From: Trichostrongylus colubriformis
Taxonomy: Eukaryota > Nematoda > Chromadorea > Rhabditida > Trichostrongylidae
Assembly (NCBI GenBank): GCA_963978905.1
Contig: OZ022261.1
Span: 4,961,992-5,025,991 of the forward strand
Reading direction: 5' to 3'
DNA: 64,000 nt
Below, piece after piece: positions 1-10,325 of the stretch (position 1 is its first letter; each line of letters opens with the position of its first letter). Under the pieces are notes generated by a model. The model saw only the letters and a program-made list of their open reading frames with translations. It ran no database searches and was not told the origin of the DNA. Position numbers and translations under genes: made by a program.

Positions 1-586
1 TTGCGCGCTTCTCCCACTCGAACTTCGTGTAGGACGCCTCTTGAAGGCGTATTTCTCCACACTCACATGCACCAACGGCAATCCAGTAATCCTCGGCAGT
101 GCTGGTGGGGAATGAAACACAATACCCAAAAACTGATCCTCGAGCTTGCGAAGATCATGTAGACATGTGACGGAGCATCAACAGTAATGGTGGTCTCATT
201 TAATTAAGAACCATGTCACCTTTTATAATGGTAAGGGAGCAGGGCATAATGGAGCGTAGTCTGCGTAACTTGTGTTTTTATGTGAAGGTACCTTTAATGC
301 GTTTTATTACTGTCGCTTACCTCCTGTACTGAATTTTTTGTGGCTGTAGCAAGTCTTGTCCGTATCGTATATGTTCTGTTGGGCTTTTTGGTGTGCTGAA
401 TGGTGGGTGAGACATGCGAAAGTTACTTTCGTCACGTTTCGCACGAATGCACGCAATCTCTAACTTTTCTATGTACTATTAGACAAAAATGAGCTTTGTG
501 GAAGAATATCCTGTGCGAAATAGGTGTTTGCTTTTTTTTGACGGTGTGACAGTTTGCTATTGCTAATCATGTTTCGATTTTTTTAA
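1..586. other. no gene recognised
   Basis: No exon with matching splice sites was found. The first 120 bases have open minus-strand frames but no start codon or recognisable domain; they may be the edge of a repeat or gene lying to the left. Confidence 0.4.
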
Positions 587-814
587 ATGTCGTCAACTTC
601 AGACGCTCTCCCTATACATTGCTGGACTATTCGTGATGCATCTGGCGATGTTTCTTGGTTTGTTGAAGCATCGAACAAAGAAGAAATGCTTGATTTTGTC
701 GAAGAAGTGCACAAGAAGGTGAATGCTTCGCCTAAACAACAGGCTATTCTCTTCAAAGTTCACCAAAATCGCCCATTTCGTATGTATCGTGGGAGGATGG
801 CGTTCCGGTTTTAA
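587..814 (+). CDS. small uncharacterised ORF (75 codons)
   Basis: An ATG-to-TAA frame with polar, acidic composition (SNKEEMLDFVEEVHKKVN) and a basic C-terminus (RMYRGRMAFRF). I do not recognise it. A usable splice acceptor (cttcag) lies 25 bases inside the ORF, so it could be a terminal exon of a gene starting further left rather than a single-exon gene. After that acceptor a second frame is also open and would encode a short hydrophobic stretch, so the frame is not secure. No TATA-like or trans-splice signal clearly belongs to it. Confidence 0.3.
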   Translation: MSSTSDALPIHCWTIRDASGDVSWFVEASNKEEMLDFVEEVHKKVNASPKQQAILFKVHQNRPFRMYRGRMAFRF

Positions 815-1246
815 GATGAAAATTCTGGAGAGACCTGAAAAAACCTCTTCTCAAAACCGATAAAATCACTTTGTGTCAACCGAAATTGGTCTTTACGGTT
901 TGACACGTCACTTGTTGTGAAGAGCGAAAAGGAAGTTTTTAGTGAGAGTTTTATAGTAGGAAGTGGTATAGCTGTACTGTGACTGTACTTAGTCAATATG
1001 ACCGACTGGAAGATTCAGCTTTGAAGTCGTCGGACAATCGCGGCTAATGCGCAGTGGTAACCCTTGTTCCCATGAGATTCTGAGGTCACCTTCGAGCTTC
1101 CGCTTTGCGCACTTCATGAAAAAATGCTTGCAAAAAACTTGCAAGCGCAGTATCAGTCGTGGCCCTCCTTCGTCTATATCTTCTACATGGGTTCCCACGT
1201 CTTTCAACAACAACGTCATTAGCGAATGCATGTATACATGAGTATA

Positions 1247-2816
1247 CAGTGCGTTTCACTACTATACTCCACCTCTTATTTTAGCGGAATCAGTCCCAAA
1301 CGCTTTAAATCAACTCTGCATTGTATGTCATTAGATTCGGCATATAAGAAACGGTGATAAACCCTTTTTCAAAAATTTAGGTGCTCAGACCTATTTTTAC
1401 AAGATTTTTTTTTAAATTTCGACCGTTTCACGCTATAGGTCCACTGTAATAAATGTTTATTTACGAACTCAAAAAAGACAAACTAAAAAAATTAGTATTC
1501 AATTGGTGCCCTTTGCTTGGAAGCCACTTCCATCAGTCGGTGCGGCATGTTCGTTGTAAGGTTTTTGAGGATTTCGGAGTCGATGGCTTTCCAAGCGTCC
1601 ATGATCTCACTTTTGAGCTTGTTGACGGTGGCAAACTGCCTGCAGTTGTCGTACACCCTGCACACAATTATTCCCTGAAGGTTTTCCATGGGATTCGGAT
1701 CTGGACTGCACGCTAGCCACTCTAGCAAGTTGACGTTGTGCTGTTGGAACCATGCTGAAGTCCACCGGCTAGCATGGACACTTGCATTGTCCTGCGGGAA
1801 AATCGGCTTCTGACGTCGCCAACGGCTCAGAAGGGGTGGCAGGTTGCATTCTAAGGTACTCTGATACTCTTGCGAATCCATTCGGCTTGAAACGAATGCC
1901 AGGTCCAGCTTTCTCTCCCAACAGTAGGCTCCCAGACCATCGGCGTAGCGTCACCGAAGTTACGTCGGCTGAACTGCACTGGATCTTTCCTCAATCACGG
2001 CAGTAACATCTGTAGCCGTCTGGTCCGTCCAAGATAGACTTCTTTTCGTCGGAGAAGACCACCTTAACACATGGGGTTACTCTGCAATGCACAAGCTATG
2101 CTTAACTTTACAAGCAAACCTTTCTCCAATCCAGTGAGGCGTTCCGTCGAGCAAACTCGAGACGAGCTGCCTTGTGAGCTTCAGTCAGTCGCAGTGCCTT
2201 CTTCATGACCTTCCATACGATGTTCTTATTGCGTTTTATGTCCTCCACACTGTCGATTTGGAGGCAGGCAACTTCAAATCTGCACGAATCTGGTTGACGC
2301 TGCGGGAGCTGTTGAAAGCTAGCTTCCCGATTTGCCGTTCATCTCTGACGGAGAACCTGGACCGACGCTGGCTAGTCCGACGAGCATTGCAGCTTGCAGG
2401 GTTTCTGAGGTAAGAGCCGACCACACATTGAATCCTGCCGATTTGCTTGGCGATTCGTCGATTGCTGAGTCCGGCGTCGTGGAGAGCTCGAATTTGGGCT
2501 TTTTTTCGGTAGATAGGCGAGAACCACGTGGGATCGCGAGGAGGCATGTTCCCGTACATTTCTGGCGAGTGGAAATACTCGGGTTGAAACGGGAGCAGTT
2601 AATCTGGGACAGTTATTAAGGGTGGACGTATAGCGTGAAACGGTCGAAATTCTCAAAAGAAATGGTAAAACAGGAGTCCGAGCACTCAAATTCTTCAAAG
2701 TGGGTTAATCACCGTTTTCCTATATGCCGATCAATGGCATACATTGGAGAGTTGACCTGTGGCGTTTAGGACTGATTCCGCTAAAATAAGGGGTGGACGT
2801 ATAGTGAAGCTCACTG
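1247..2816 (-). mobile_element. Tc1-like DNA transposon with about 200-bp TIRs, inactive
   Basis: The element starts CAGTG and ends CACTG and is flanked by TA on both sides (1245-1246, 2817-2818). Long inverted repeats pair 1247-1455 with 2605-2816; both ends carry a CCACC.CTTATTTTAGCGG block. The 1570-bp length and TA target duplication fit Tc1/mariner elements. It carries a broken transposase on the minus strand. Confidence 0.9.
1492..2559 (-). pseudogene. Tc1-like transposase, frameshifted
   Basis: The N-terminal part (2559 down to 2236) has a helix-turn-helix segment (DAGLSNRRIAKQIGR). The C-terminal part (1881 down to 1492) has the catalytic blocks DNASVH and SPDPNPMENL, the second and third acidic positions of the Tc1 DDE domain. 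Between them (about 1880-2236) the frame changes more than once and contains stops, with fragments in several frames. Tc1 transposases are about 340 residues, so this is a near full-length but decayed gene that cannot encode an active enzyme. Confidence 0.88.
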
Positions 2817-3220
2817 TAATGCAGGAAGTAGGCTAGCAGCGGACACAGAGAAGCGTGCCGTGCCGAGGTTGGACGGGGCAGCCGTCCTCGGTCATCGTCG
2901 TCCTTCCGAATACCGTCTTCTCCGAGCCTGGCTCCCATGCCGCTTCCGCCACCGTAGCGTCTGTAATCGGTCTCGATCATCGAAGTCTTTGGCTTCTCGC
3001 AGCCCAGTGACTCAGTCTGGGAATATCGATTTCGTCCGGGACCTTCCACCTCCCCACCCTCACAAAACCGTCTGTCCGCGGACGCGAGATAGCCGAAATT
3101 AAAAGTAATGGGTTACTAGCTAAGGGCCATCAGGAAAAAAGAAAAAAAGATGGAGTGAAAAATGAGGTGGAAACGTAAAGGTAGGACAGAAATACTCACT
3201 GTAATCGAACGAATACTGGT

Positions 3221-4330
3221 CTAAGCGAATATGTCGGGGAGTCGGGAGACGTCGATGATGAGATCTCTATCGTTGGCGTACTGAAGAAGGACGCCCCAGT
3301 TGCGCAGGATGGAGAGATCGTGGAGATTGCCTAAAATATGCTGGCCGTGTTTGCAGCGAATGAGCGCCACATTGAGTCTTGGATCATCTAGAAATTCTCC
3401 CGAAGAAGGTTCAAAGAGCGTTGTCCGTGTGGTGAAGATAATAACTATATCCATCTCTCTGCCATGCACAGAATCCACAGTGAGAAGGTGCACTCCGATC
3501 GTATTCTATAGTCCTCGAGAAGTCGCTGTTGCTCCATGTAGAACGTGACTACCGCGATCGACGACTTTTCAATGTTCACCGCCGGCAACTGACAAACCAA
3601 GTCGCGGCAGCGATGCTTCCTGTTCGTTGTAGTGCGACTGTGCTGGTGTCATCCTCGGGCGTCCCGGGACATCGACGACTACAAGAGAAAGTCGCAGGTT
3701 TTGTAGGCTGATGCGTGGGGTGAGCATCTGACGCTGGCGGGCTGCGGTTCCGCTAAGCAGCGTGCCACCGTAGACGAGCCGGTCGGGCAAGGCATTGAGC
3801 GCCGGATGCGCACGGTAAGTCGTAACAAGCTGGGCGAGTGGAACCTTTTTCCGCATCAACAGGTACACTATACCGGTGGCGCCTAATTGAGCTTTTAGCG
3901 AAGCCCTTGGGCAACGGCATGGGGAGCCAGTTGATTGACATCTCCTATGTAGATGTAATTCGCCATAGGGAATTGTCCGAGTAAGGCGACGAATGCCGAC
4001 TCCGGTATTTGAGATGCTTCATCGCCTATGATGACTTGGCTTGTCGCGAGAACATCGGGAAGAAACGCCGGGCTTGGTTACGTTGAGCAACGACGCGGTG
4101 GTAATACACAGAATGGGCGGGAAGCGAACTCGTAGCATGATTTTGACAGCATCTTCGGTCGCCTCCGAATTGTGGTTCTCTGCAATGCGGAACTCTTCGC
4201 GTTCTTCGTCCGTAAGATGATCGTTTCCGGGCGTAGTAGGAGGCGCTCAAGTAGTTCGCATCCGCGTCGGTATCTCGTTAGCCGCTCGGTTTCCACATCG
4301 TTTAACAGGCTGGTGTAGTGGTCAAAATAC
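3221..4330 (-). pseudogene. SF1 (UPF1/DNA2-like) helicase fragment, frameshifted
   Basis: Read right to left, three frames in turn carry superfamily-1 helicase motifs. [12 protein letters not shown] is the Walker B block and GDVNQLAP the motif III glutamine block (about 3925-4060). TTYRAHPALN with VVVDVPGR follows (3569-3868). The C-terminal VDSVHGREMDIVII and LNVALIRCKHGQHILGN are motifs V and VI (3221-3493). The Walker A loop was not found. At least three frame changes separate the pieces, so no intact protein is made. The family resembles AAA_12-type helicases that are repetitive in nematode genomes (recalled, not searched). It lies between two copies of the tRNA-headed repeat. Confidence 0.85.
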
Positions 4331-4437
4331 CTTCAAAAACGTGGTGAAGATGAACAGACGTTGTAGGAGTGCCTTCCTTGAGTGCCGAATCGGAGACGAA
4401 CCGCAGGATGTTCAGATTGCGGTGTTCCTCTAGTTTG

Positions 4438-4509
4438 AGCAGCGTGGCGCAGTGGAAGCGTGCCGGGCCCATAACTCAGAGGTCGATGGATCGAAACCAG
4501 TCGCTGCTA
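4438..4509 (+). tRNA. tRNA-iMet (CAU)-like sequence, possibly a pseudogene
   Basis: A 72-base sequence matches the metazoan initiator tRNA plan: acceptor stem AGCAGCG pairing perfectly with CGCTGCT plus a 3' A, box A TGGCGCAGTGG, anticodon loop CCCATAA, and box B GGATCGAAACC. The anticodon stem has one C-A mismatch and one G-U pair, and the T stem has one A-G mismatch. It runs directly into the body of repeat copy B, so it is probably the head of a SINE-like element or a degenerate gene rather than a standard gene. Confidence 0.7.
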
Positions 4510-4800
4510 CCAGTCGTAGCCCTCCTTCGTCTGTGTCTTCTATATGGGTTTCCAACATGTAAATATGAGTATAGTGCAGGAGGTAGGCTAGCATCGGACA
4601 CAGAGAAGCGCGCCGAGTCGAGGTTGGACGGAGCAGCCATCCTCGGTCATCGTCGTCCTTCCGAATACCGTATTTTCCGAGCCTGGCTCCCATGCCGCCT
4701 CCGCCATCGTAGCGTCTGTAATCAGTCTCGATCATCGAAGCCTTTAGCTTCTCGCAACCCTATGACTCAGTCTGGAAATATCGATTTGGTCCGAGACCTT
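4507..4800 (+). repeat. tRNA-headed dispersed repeat, copy B (body)
   Basis: Direct-orientation partner of copy A. The match begins at the 3' end of the iMet-like sequence and continues to GACCTT at 4800, after which the two copies diverge completely. Confidence 0.75.
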
Positions 4801-4829
4801 ACAGTATCTCATGGAAAATCGCCTTGTCG

Positions 4830-6700
4830 CGATTATAGTGGCCTTCGAATTGCATCGTTGGCTGCACACTTTAGCACATTATTCTCTCTGGAACAAGTAA
4901 GAACGACTACATGGACTCTCTCCATGAGGCATGAAAAGCTGGTTGTATCAAAACAAATCTCACAAGAGAAGGACCCATGGTCGATGTGGCCGTTTATAGT
5001 GAAATACCTAAGGCTCAACTTTTTTCGGACGCTGGTCTCGAATCTGCTTTCCACATTTGCAAAGTGATTCTTTAACCGGCCCAAGTACAGCTCAAAAAAA
5101 GCAGCTGTCAGCCGCCTGGCAGAGAGGTAAGTTTCACGCTTCTTAACTGAAGACAATGGTTTGGATCCTTGTGTAGACGCTGCGTTTGCATTTTACTGAA
5201 CTTTGCCACTGGATGCAGAAAATGTTTCTACTTCGATATGATCGCATTTTGTTCCTCTTTTTCGCATAAGACGTGGTCAAATGATAAGCTGAGCGTTTTT
5301 CGCAATATCATGTACGATCGATAACTTCGAAAGCGTTTTTACTTTTTACGCATGATCAAAAATTATCCACCTCGTTCGAAAGTGTTAAATATTCTCGCGC
5401 GTGCAACGAGCTTCATTCAGCCATTTTTCTTACCATTCAAGGCAATGTTCAAACGAGTGACAGCTCATGTAATTGCACATAGGATCGAGTTTCCTGCTGC
5501 TCCTGATCCGCACCCTCTCGCTTGCGTATTTTCAATTCTTTAGCGTCAAGCTCAAGCGATTCTGACATGCTTCCGGTTATTTAAGCCCCAACCCGTGGAA
5601 ATCTGAACGCCTCCACTATTTTGTTTTCCGTCATATTTGGATTGACTGTGACGAAATCTTTTTTATTCGTTGTGTTCATTGTGAAAAGCTTTTATGTTTC
5701 AATCATTATGTACTGCAGTACTACACCTGCTCATAAAGTGTCGAAGTCACCCTAGTTCAAACTGATTTGATAAGTATGTACAATCGGACATGGTAGTTGC
5801 GAAAAGTGCTCAGCTTACCATCTAAATACGTTCAGAAAGTACATCAAAGTACTACAATATCAAAATAGAAGTGTCTTCTGTAGCCACAAAAAAAAGTTTA
5901 ACAAATTGCAAAAATATGTCGTGTTCGCACAAGGATCGGGGCCATCGTCTTCGGTTCACGGAGCGTGACACTTATTTCTCTGCCAGGCGGCTGCTGACAG
6001 CAGGGAGACAAGCGTTAGGATCGTGGATCGCCACGCGGCAAATTCGGGGCAACTTCGATGCGGAGCGGTACGGTGCCCACGACGCGGTTTCGCTATAGGG
6101 CGCAATTGATTCGCCTCTACTGCTGCTTCTTCGTACAATCAGCTTTATCTTTTCTAGTCGGTTTCGCTAATTAAGGTTCACGGCCAGGTCTCATCTAGTC
6201 GACGTTTACACTCACCCACATTTGAATAAAAGGCAACGCAATGTATGAAGCGGAGGCGCAACATTTGCGCCCCCCTCCCATACCGCAGTAAAAAACGGCG
6301 TCGTGAATACCATACCACGCCGCATCGAAGTGCCCGAGATTTGCCGCGCGCGCTTATCCACGATCTTAACGCTACACACCCTACAGTCCACTCTCCTGTG
6401 GAGTACTCTTTCTTCAAAAAAGGGCCTTGTGACTCTATTCAGAGAATCGTTTTGCAAATTTGGAAAGTAGATTGGAGATTAGTGTTAGAAAATACGTACG
6501 ACCATATGTGTCTCATTATAAACGGCCACTTTGTCCTCGGGTCCTTCCCTTGTCATAGTCAGTTCTGTGGTAGAGTGGTTGCTCACGTCATCAAAATATG
6601 AGCAGGCTATACTTTCTTCCATTTGTAAAGGATGGTTGCTCGAAATGGTCATTTCACACGAGAAGCATACTGCTGACATGTGGACGGTGATTACGAACTT
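4830..6700. repeat. foldback element with a nested MITE in its right arm
   Basis: The left arm (4830-5175, reversed) matches 5930-6011 and then 6385-6700: GCCAGGCGGCTG, TTTGCAAAT.TGGAAAG.AGATT and ATAAACGGCCAC all occur inverted. The right arm is interrupted by 6011-6373, itself an inverted repeat with arms about 6011-6110 and 6244-6373 (GCAAAT.T.GGGC...ACTTCGATGCGG). The centre (5180-5925) shows no gene. Confidence 0.75.
6011..6373. mobile_element. MITE nested in the foldback element
   Basis: Terminal inverted repeats AGCGTTAGGATCGTGGAT and ATCCACGATCTTAACGCT bound a GC-rich hairpin. It has no coding capacity. Its position splits an otherwise continuous arm match of the older element. Confidence 0.7.
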
Positions 6701-7369
6701 TTTTCGGACCTGTGATCTGTTCTACTCCTTCACAGTTTCACATGTATCGTTGTACCAAATGACACTGGACTTTAAAATGAAAATTCGACGACGTCACACA
6801 GATCTTCTCTGCTTGTGGTTCCGACTGCTTCTTCATAAAAATTTGCCTTTTCTCGTGGGTTTTTATATGATATGTGGACATTTTCCTGAGTTGTTAATGA
6901 GTAGGAGGCCCTGAGGATTTCGAAGGGTAAATTTCCAGCAATCATATCGAATGAGCCCAAATACGCCACAAATTTTGTACGATGTACGAATAGTCCAAAT
7001 TCAATTTCCCGCTTTGCTCAATATTCGGAGAAAAGAATCTTTGCCTCCACTATCAATCACTGCATGAGCCGTCCACCTTCAGACCGTTCACTTTCGTCAC
7101 CTCTCTGAAAAAAAAAGAGCTGTCGACGAGAAAGCTCCACGAAATGTCCGCTCATATGAGGAAAAAGACTGTTGAAGCGCTACCGTTCACCTTCCTCACA
7201 ACAGCATGTGTTCCCACGTCACGTCGGCTATTTGTCACCGATAAAAACACCATATTTAGAGACGACTCCCATCGTATTCCCTCCACATCGTCGCTACGAC
7301 TTGCACTTAATTGTTTTTGAATAATGTATCAGGGATAAGCATTATTCGTTGCTTAATAGGTGTCAAAGA

Positions 7370-7560
7370 TAGAGAATACAGTTCTCTGAGGACCTCGGGT
7401 CTGTCGTAATTTAAAGGGGCCGGAAGGGGTCGGGAGAGAGAGGAAGATGGGAAGAAACGATCGTTTTGATCCGAACATCCGGTTTAAAAGCGATAATCGA
7501 AAGAGAAACACGGATTCGAAAGCGCGACGTTGTGGCCCATGTTCGCATCTACCGCGCATC
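7370..7560 (-). repeat. dispersed repeat, second copy at 36855-37030
   Basis: The reverse complement matches 36855-37030: GTCGCGCTTT.GA.TCCG, TTATCGCTT.TAA, and CCCCTTCCGG..CCTTTAA. No protein is recognised in either copy. Confidence 0.65.
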
Positions 7561-7976
7561 TCTTCAAAGTGCCACGTCACCTTTCCGATTTGGTCGCTGT
7601 ATAAGTTGCTGTCTCGCAGGGTCATGATGATATGAAATACGTGAAACAACAGAAAGCAGCAAAAAGGTGAAATAGTGAATGGTTAAGTAAGCAAAGGGTA
7701 AGAAAAAAGGTGTTTGTGATAAAAAAAAGTTGAATTCCCACTCGACGTCTTAGCATGGTGTCGTGTGTGCAATGTGTGCAACCTAACGATTTGGATCGTT
7801 ACGGTGGATCTCATCGTAGGCCAAAATTGTCCCACGCGATGTCTTTCATCCCCATCTCACAATGGTGGTCCATCGAGAATTCATAATGTGATATCATTGA
7901 GATTTACGAAAGATCACACATCAAGCCAGATGGCAACCGAGCCGCCCATTAACGTTTTGCATCTTCTTGAATTCAG

Positions 7977-8077
7977 ATTTTCATGGATTTTGGACGTGAT
8001 GTGTCGTGGCCTGGAATCGCCATCGATGAATTCCCATCGTCAAGTGTGCGCGACGCCGTAGTGAAGCACATCAAAAG
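7977..8077 (+). CDS. exon of unidentified + strand gene (possible first coding exon)
   Basis: Acceptor gaattcag and donor AAAAG|gtact bound an open frame containing DVSWPGIAIDEFPSSSVRDA. An ATG at 7983 lies six bases after the acceptor, the spacing of a trans-spliced nematode start, so this may be the gene's start; an internal exon is equally possible. It ends in phase 2, matching the exon at 8892. I do not recognise the protein. Confidence 0.5.
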
Positions 8078-8891
8078 GTACTTATGGTTTTGTACATATT
8101 CATACTTTCACCTCTTTGATCAGTTTTCGGATCATTTTTGTTGTGGCCCTACCAAGCATTGCAAAGCTATGTGAAATATGCGCTGTAGCTCAAGAAGACA
8201 AATCGATAGCAGATAGCTGAGCACGATATGTGTGTAAATGGTGAGCAAAGTACGCTGTGCACAGGGTCTAACGTGTATGAAGGATCCTAATCCATAACGG
8301 ACGGCATGCTCCACCTGGTGGTGCGTGATATTCAAAACAATCTTTCTTCTGGTTTTCCAATATTTTCAAGAAGCTAATTGCATCCGCATACACTACTAGT
8401 ATTGAAAAATAACATATTTTCAGCACCGGTGCAGCTGTGATTTTACTTGAGCTACAACAAGCACTATGCGAGTAACTTCAAGTGCAAATGCTTTCCACTT
8501 GTTAGAACAAATAAACGACAACACTTGTTTTTAGATACAATCAAATAGTGCAGAATTTATGGAAAACTTGAAAACGCTAAGGAATAGAAAGTCCCGCATG
8601 AGAAACATTTTGTGGTAACCCGTTTTGCATGGGATCTCGCATAAGGTGCACTATAGGACTTTGTTACCCTTTGGTAACAGCCAAGACATCTTCTCCTGGA
8701 CACCCGCTCAGGGGTTGCACCATTCAGCAGATTTTGAAAAGCACGAAGCCGAAGGGATTCGTTTTTGTGTGAAAGCATACATTGTTTACGTTGACCTTGT
8801 TTTACGCTGAAACTGCCAGGCTCACGCAGACTGGTCCCACAGTTGATTATATGCTCAAACAAGCACTAGACGACATTACCTTCTTTCACAG

Positions 8892-9075
8892 CGTTCTCTT
8901 TGTTTTCCTACAAAATGTGCTTGCATGCGGTGGGGCTGTTCTGCTCGACAAAGGAAATTTTTCGAATATATTAGTTGGAAATGGAATACCAGCAGGCGAC
9001 GTTTTCAACACCAGCATTTCTTATAATCCGGGTCTAATCCAAGCTTCGATTGACCAAAAATATTTAGCTGTAACA
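8892..9075 (+). CDS. exon of unidentified + strand gene
   Basis: Acceptor ctttcacag and donor ACA|gtagat bound an open frame including VLACGGAVLLDKGNFSNILV and SISYNPGLIQASIDQKYLAV. The phase joins cleanly to 7977-8077. The CGG...GNFSNI pattern is loosely like a Sema-domain blade, but no domain can be assigned with confidence. An in-frame TGA lies just beyond the donor. The next exon, which must start in phase 0, was not found. Confidence 0.5.
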
Positions 9076-9098
9076 GTAGATTGATCTGTGATGAATTA

Positions 9099-10323
9099 TT
9101 GCGTTGGGGAGTAAGTCCTTGCGGTTTTTTTAAGCCCCGTTTTTCACATTGTTCCCTTCATCTTTCGACAGAGCTTATATGGTTTCGATAGAGCTTTTTT
9201 TGCTCTAGCGCTACTATCTGTTTTTCGATTCCTTTGACTGCTTAATATTTATGAGGTTTGGAAATGAAGTAAGCTGAAGGCAAAAAATTGGCACTTGCGC
9301 ACCTCATCTTCCTCGTCTGCCGTCGAGACCAAAAAATGTATGTGTATATGTTTCGATAGATCTTTTTCAGCTCTACAGAAAGGTACAACTTTTTATTCAA
9401 ATCGCTCACCTTTCTGCTGTTTTTTTAACTCACAAATGCAGTACTCGCAAAAGTGTGCACTTTCGTTATCTTCTCTTCCTCTCCTACCATCGAGATTGGA
9501 GAGGATGTTAATACATTCATTCGATAGAGCTCTTTTCGCTCTACAAGACAGTGTTTACAGTTTTTGTTCAAGTCAATTTTTGCTTTTTTTTTGATCACTT
9601 AAAAGGAGTGCCAAGTCGACGAAATCGAGCCTGATCGACACAAAAATGCTCGATTTCGTCGACTTGGCACTCCTTTTAAGTGATCTAAAATAGCAAAAAT
9701 TAATTAGAACAAAAGCTGTAAACACTATCTTGTGGAGCAAAAAGAGGTCGAATAGTAGAGAACATTAAGCCGAAACATTTTATTTTCATTACGCAATTTT
9801 GAATTGAAAAACGGAAGGAAACTTATTTCTACATGCTAAAATATGAGAGGATACAAAAGAAGAGAGGTATCATCTTGTAGAGCAAAAAAACTATCGAATG
9901 CATGTATTAACATCCTCTCCAATCTCGATGGTAGGAGAGGAAGAGAAGATAACGAAAGTGCACACTTTTGCGAGTACTGCATTTGTGAGTTTAAAAAACA
10001 GCAGAAAGGTGAGCGATTTGAATAAAAAGTTGTACCTTTCTGCAGAGCTGAAAAAGCTCTATCGAAACATATACACATACATTTTTTGGTCTCGATGGCA
10101 GACGAGAAAGATGAGGTGCGCAAGTGCCAATTTTTTGCCTTCAGCTTACTTCATTTCCAAACCTCATAAATATTAGGTAGTCAAAGGAATCGAAAAACAG
10201 ATAGTAGCGTGTTGTAGAGCAAAAAAGCTCTATCGAAATCATATGTAAGCTCTGTCGAAAGATGAAGGAAACAACGTGAAAAACGGGGTTTGAATAACCG
10301 CCAGGACTTATTCCCCAACCCAA
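9099..10323. mobile_element. large TA-flanked foldback (palindromic) element
   Basis: TTGCGTTGGGGAGTAAGTCC at the left is the inverse of GGACTTATTCCCCAACCCAA at the right; TA flanks both sides (9097-9098, 10324-10325). The two halves are inverted copies over about 550-600 bases and meet in a near-perfect inner hairpin (about 9592-9684). Each half has three short hairpins of the form GATAGAGC-T-rich-GCTCTA. Similar short ORFs occur in both arms and are not genes. The TA duplication suggests mobilisation by a Tc1/mariner-type transposase. Confidence 0.88.
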
Positions 10324-10325
10324 TA

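Larger units (their letters stand above)
1037..3045. repeat. tRNA-headed dispersed repeat, copy A, split by a Tc1-like insertion
   Basis: The body (about 1150-1246 plus 2819-3045) matches 4507-4800 in the same orientation. Both copies share TCGT.GCCCTCCTTCGTCT and, downstream, a stretch from GTAGGCTAGC to ...CCTT. The left side (1037-1110) has tRNA-like box A and box B sequences (GCGCAGTGGTAA; GGTCACCTTCGAGC). The copy is interrupted exactly at a TA by the element at 1247-2816. It may be a SINE-like family; that is inference from two copies. Confidence 0.55.

Noticed and set aside
6531..6914. 127-codon + strand ORF
   Set aside because: It overlaps the foldback arm, which is inverted at 4830-5175; no splice sites or domain.
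7977..9075. Interpretation as the first Sema blades of the receptor gene
   Set aside because: The receptor has its own signal peptide and Sema start at 20405, and a terminal exon at 16490 intervenes.
9295..10123. Two nearly identical ORFs on opposite strands (9295-9594 + and 9836-10123 -)
   Set aside because: They are the two arms of the foldback element read symmetrically; no protein features.
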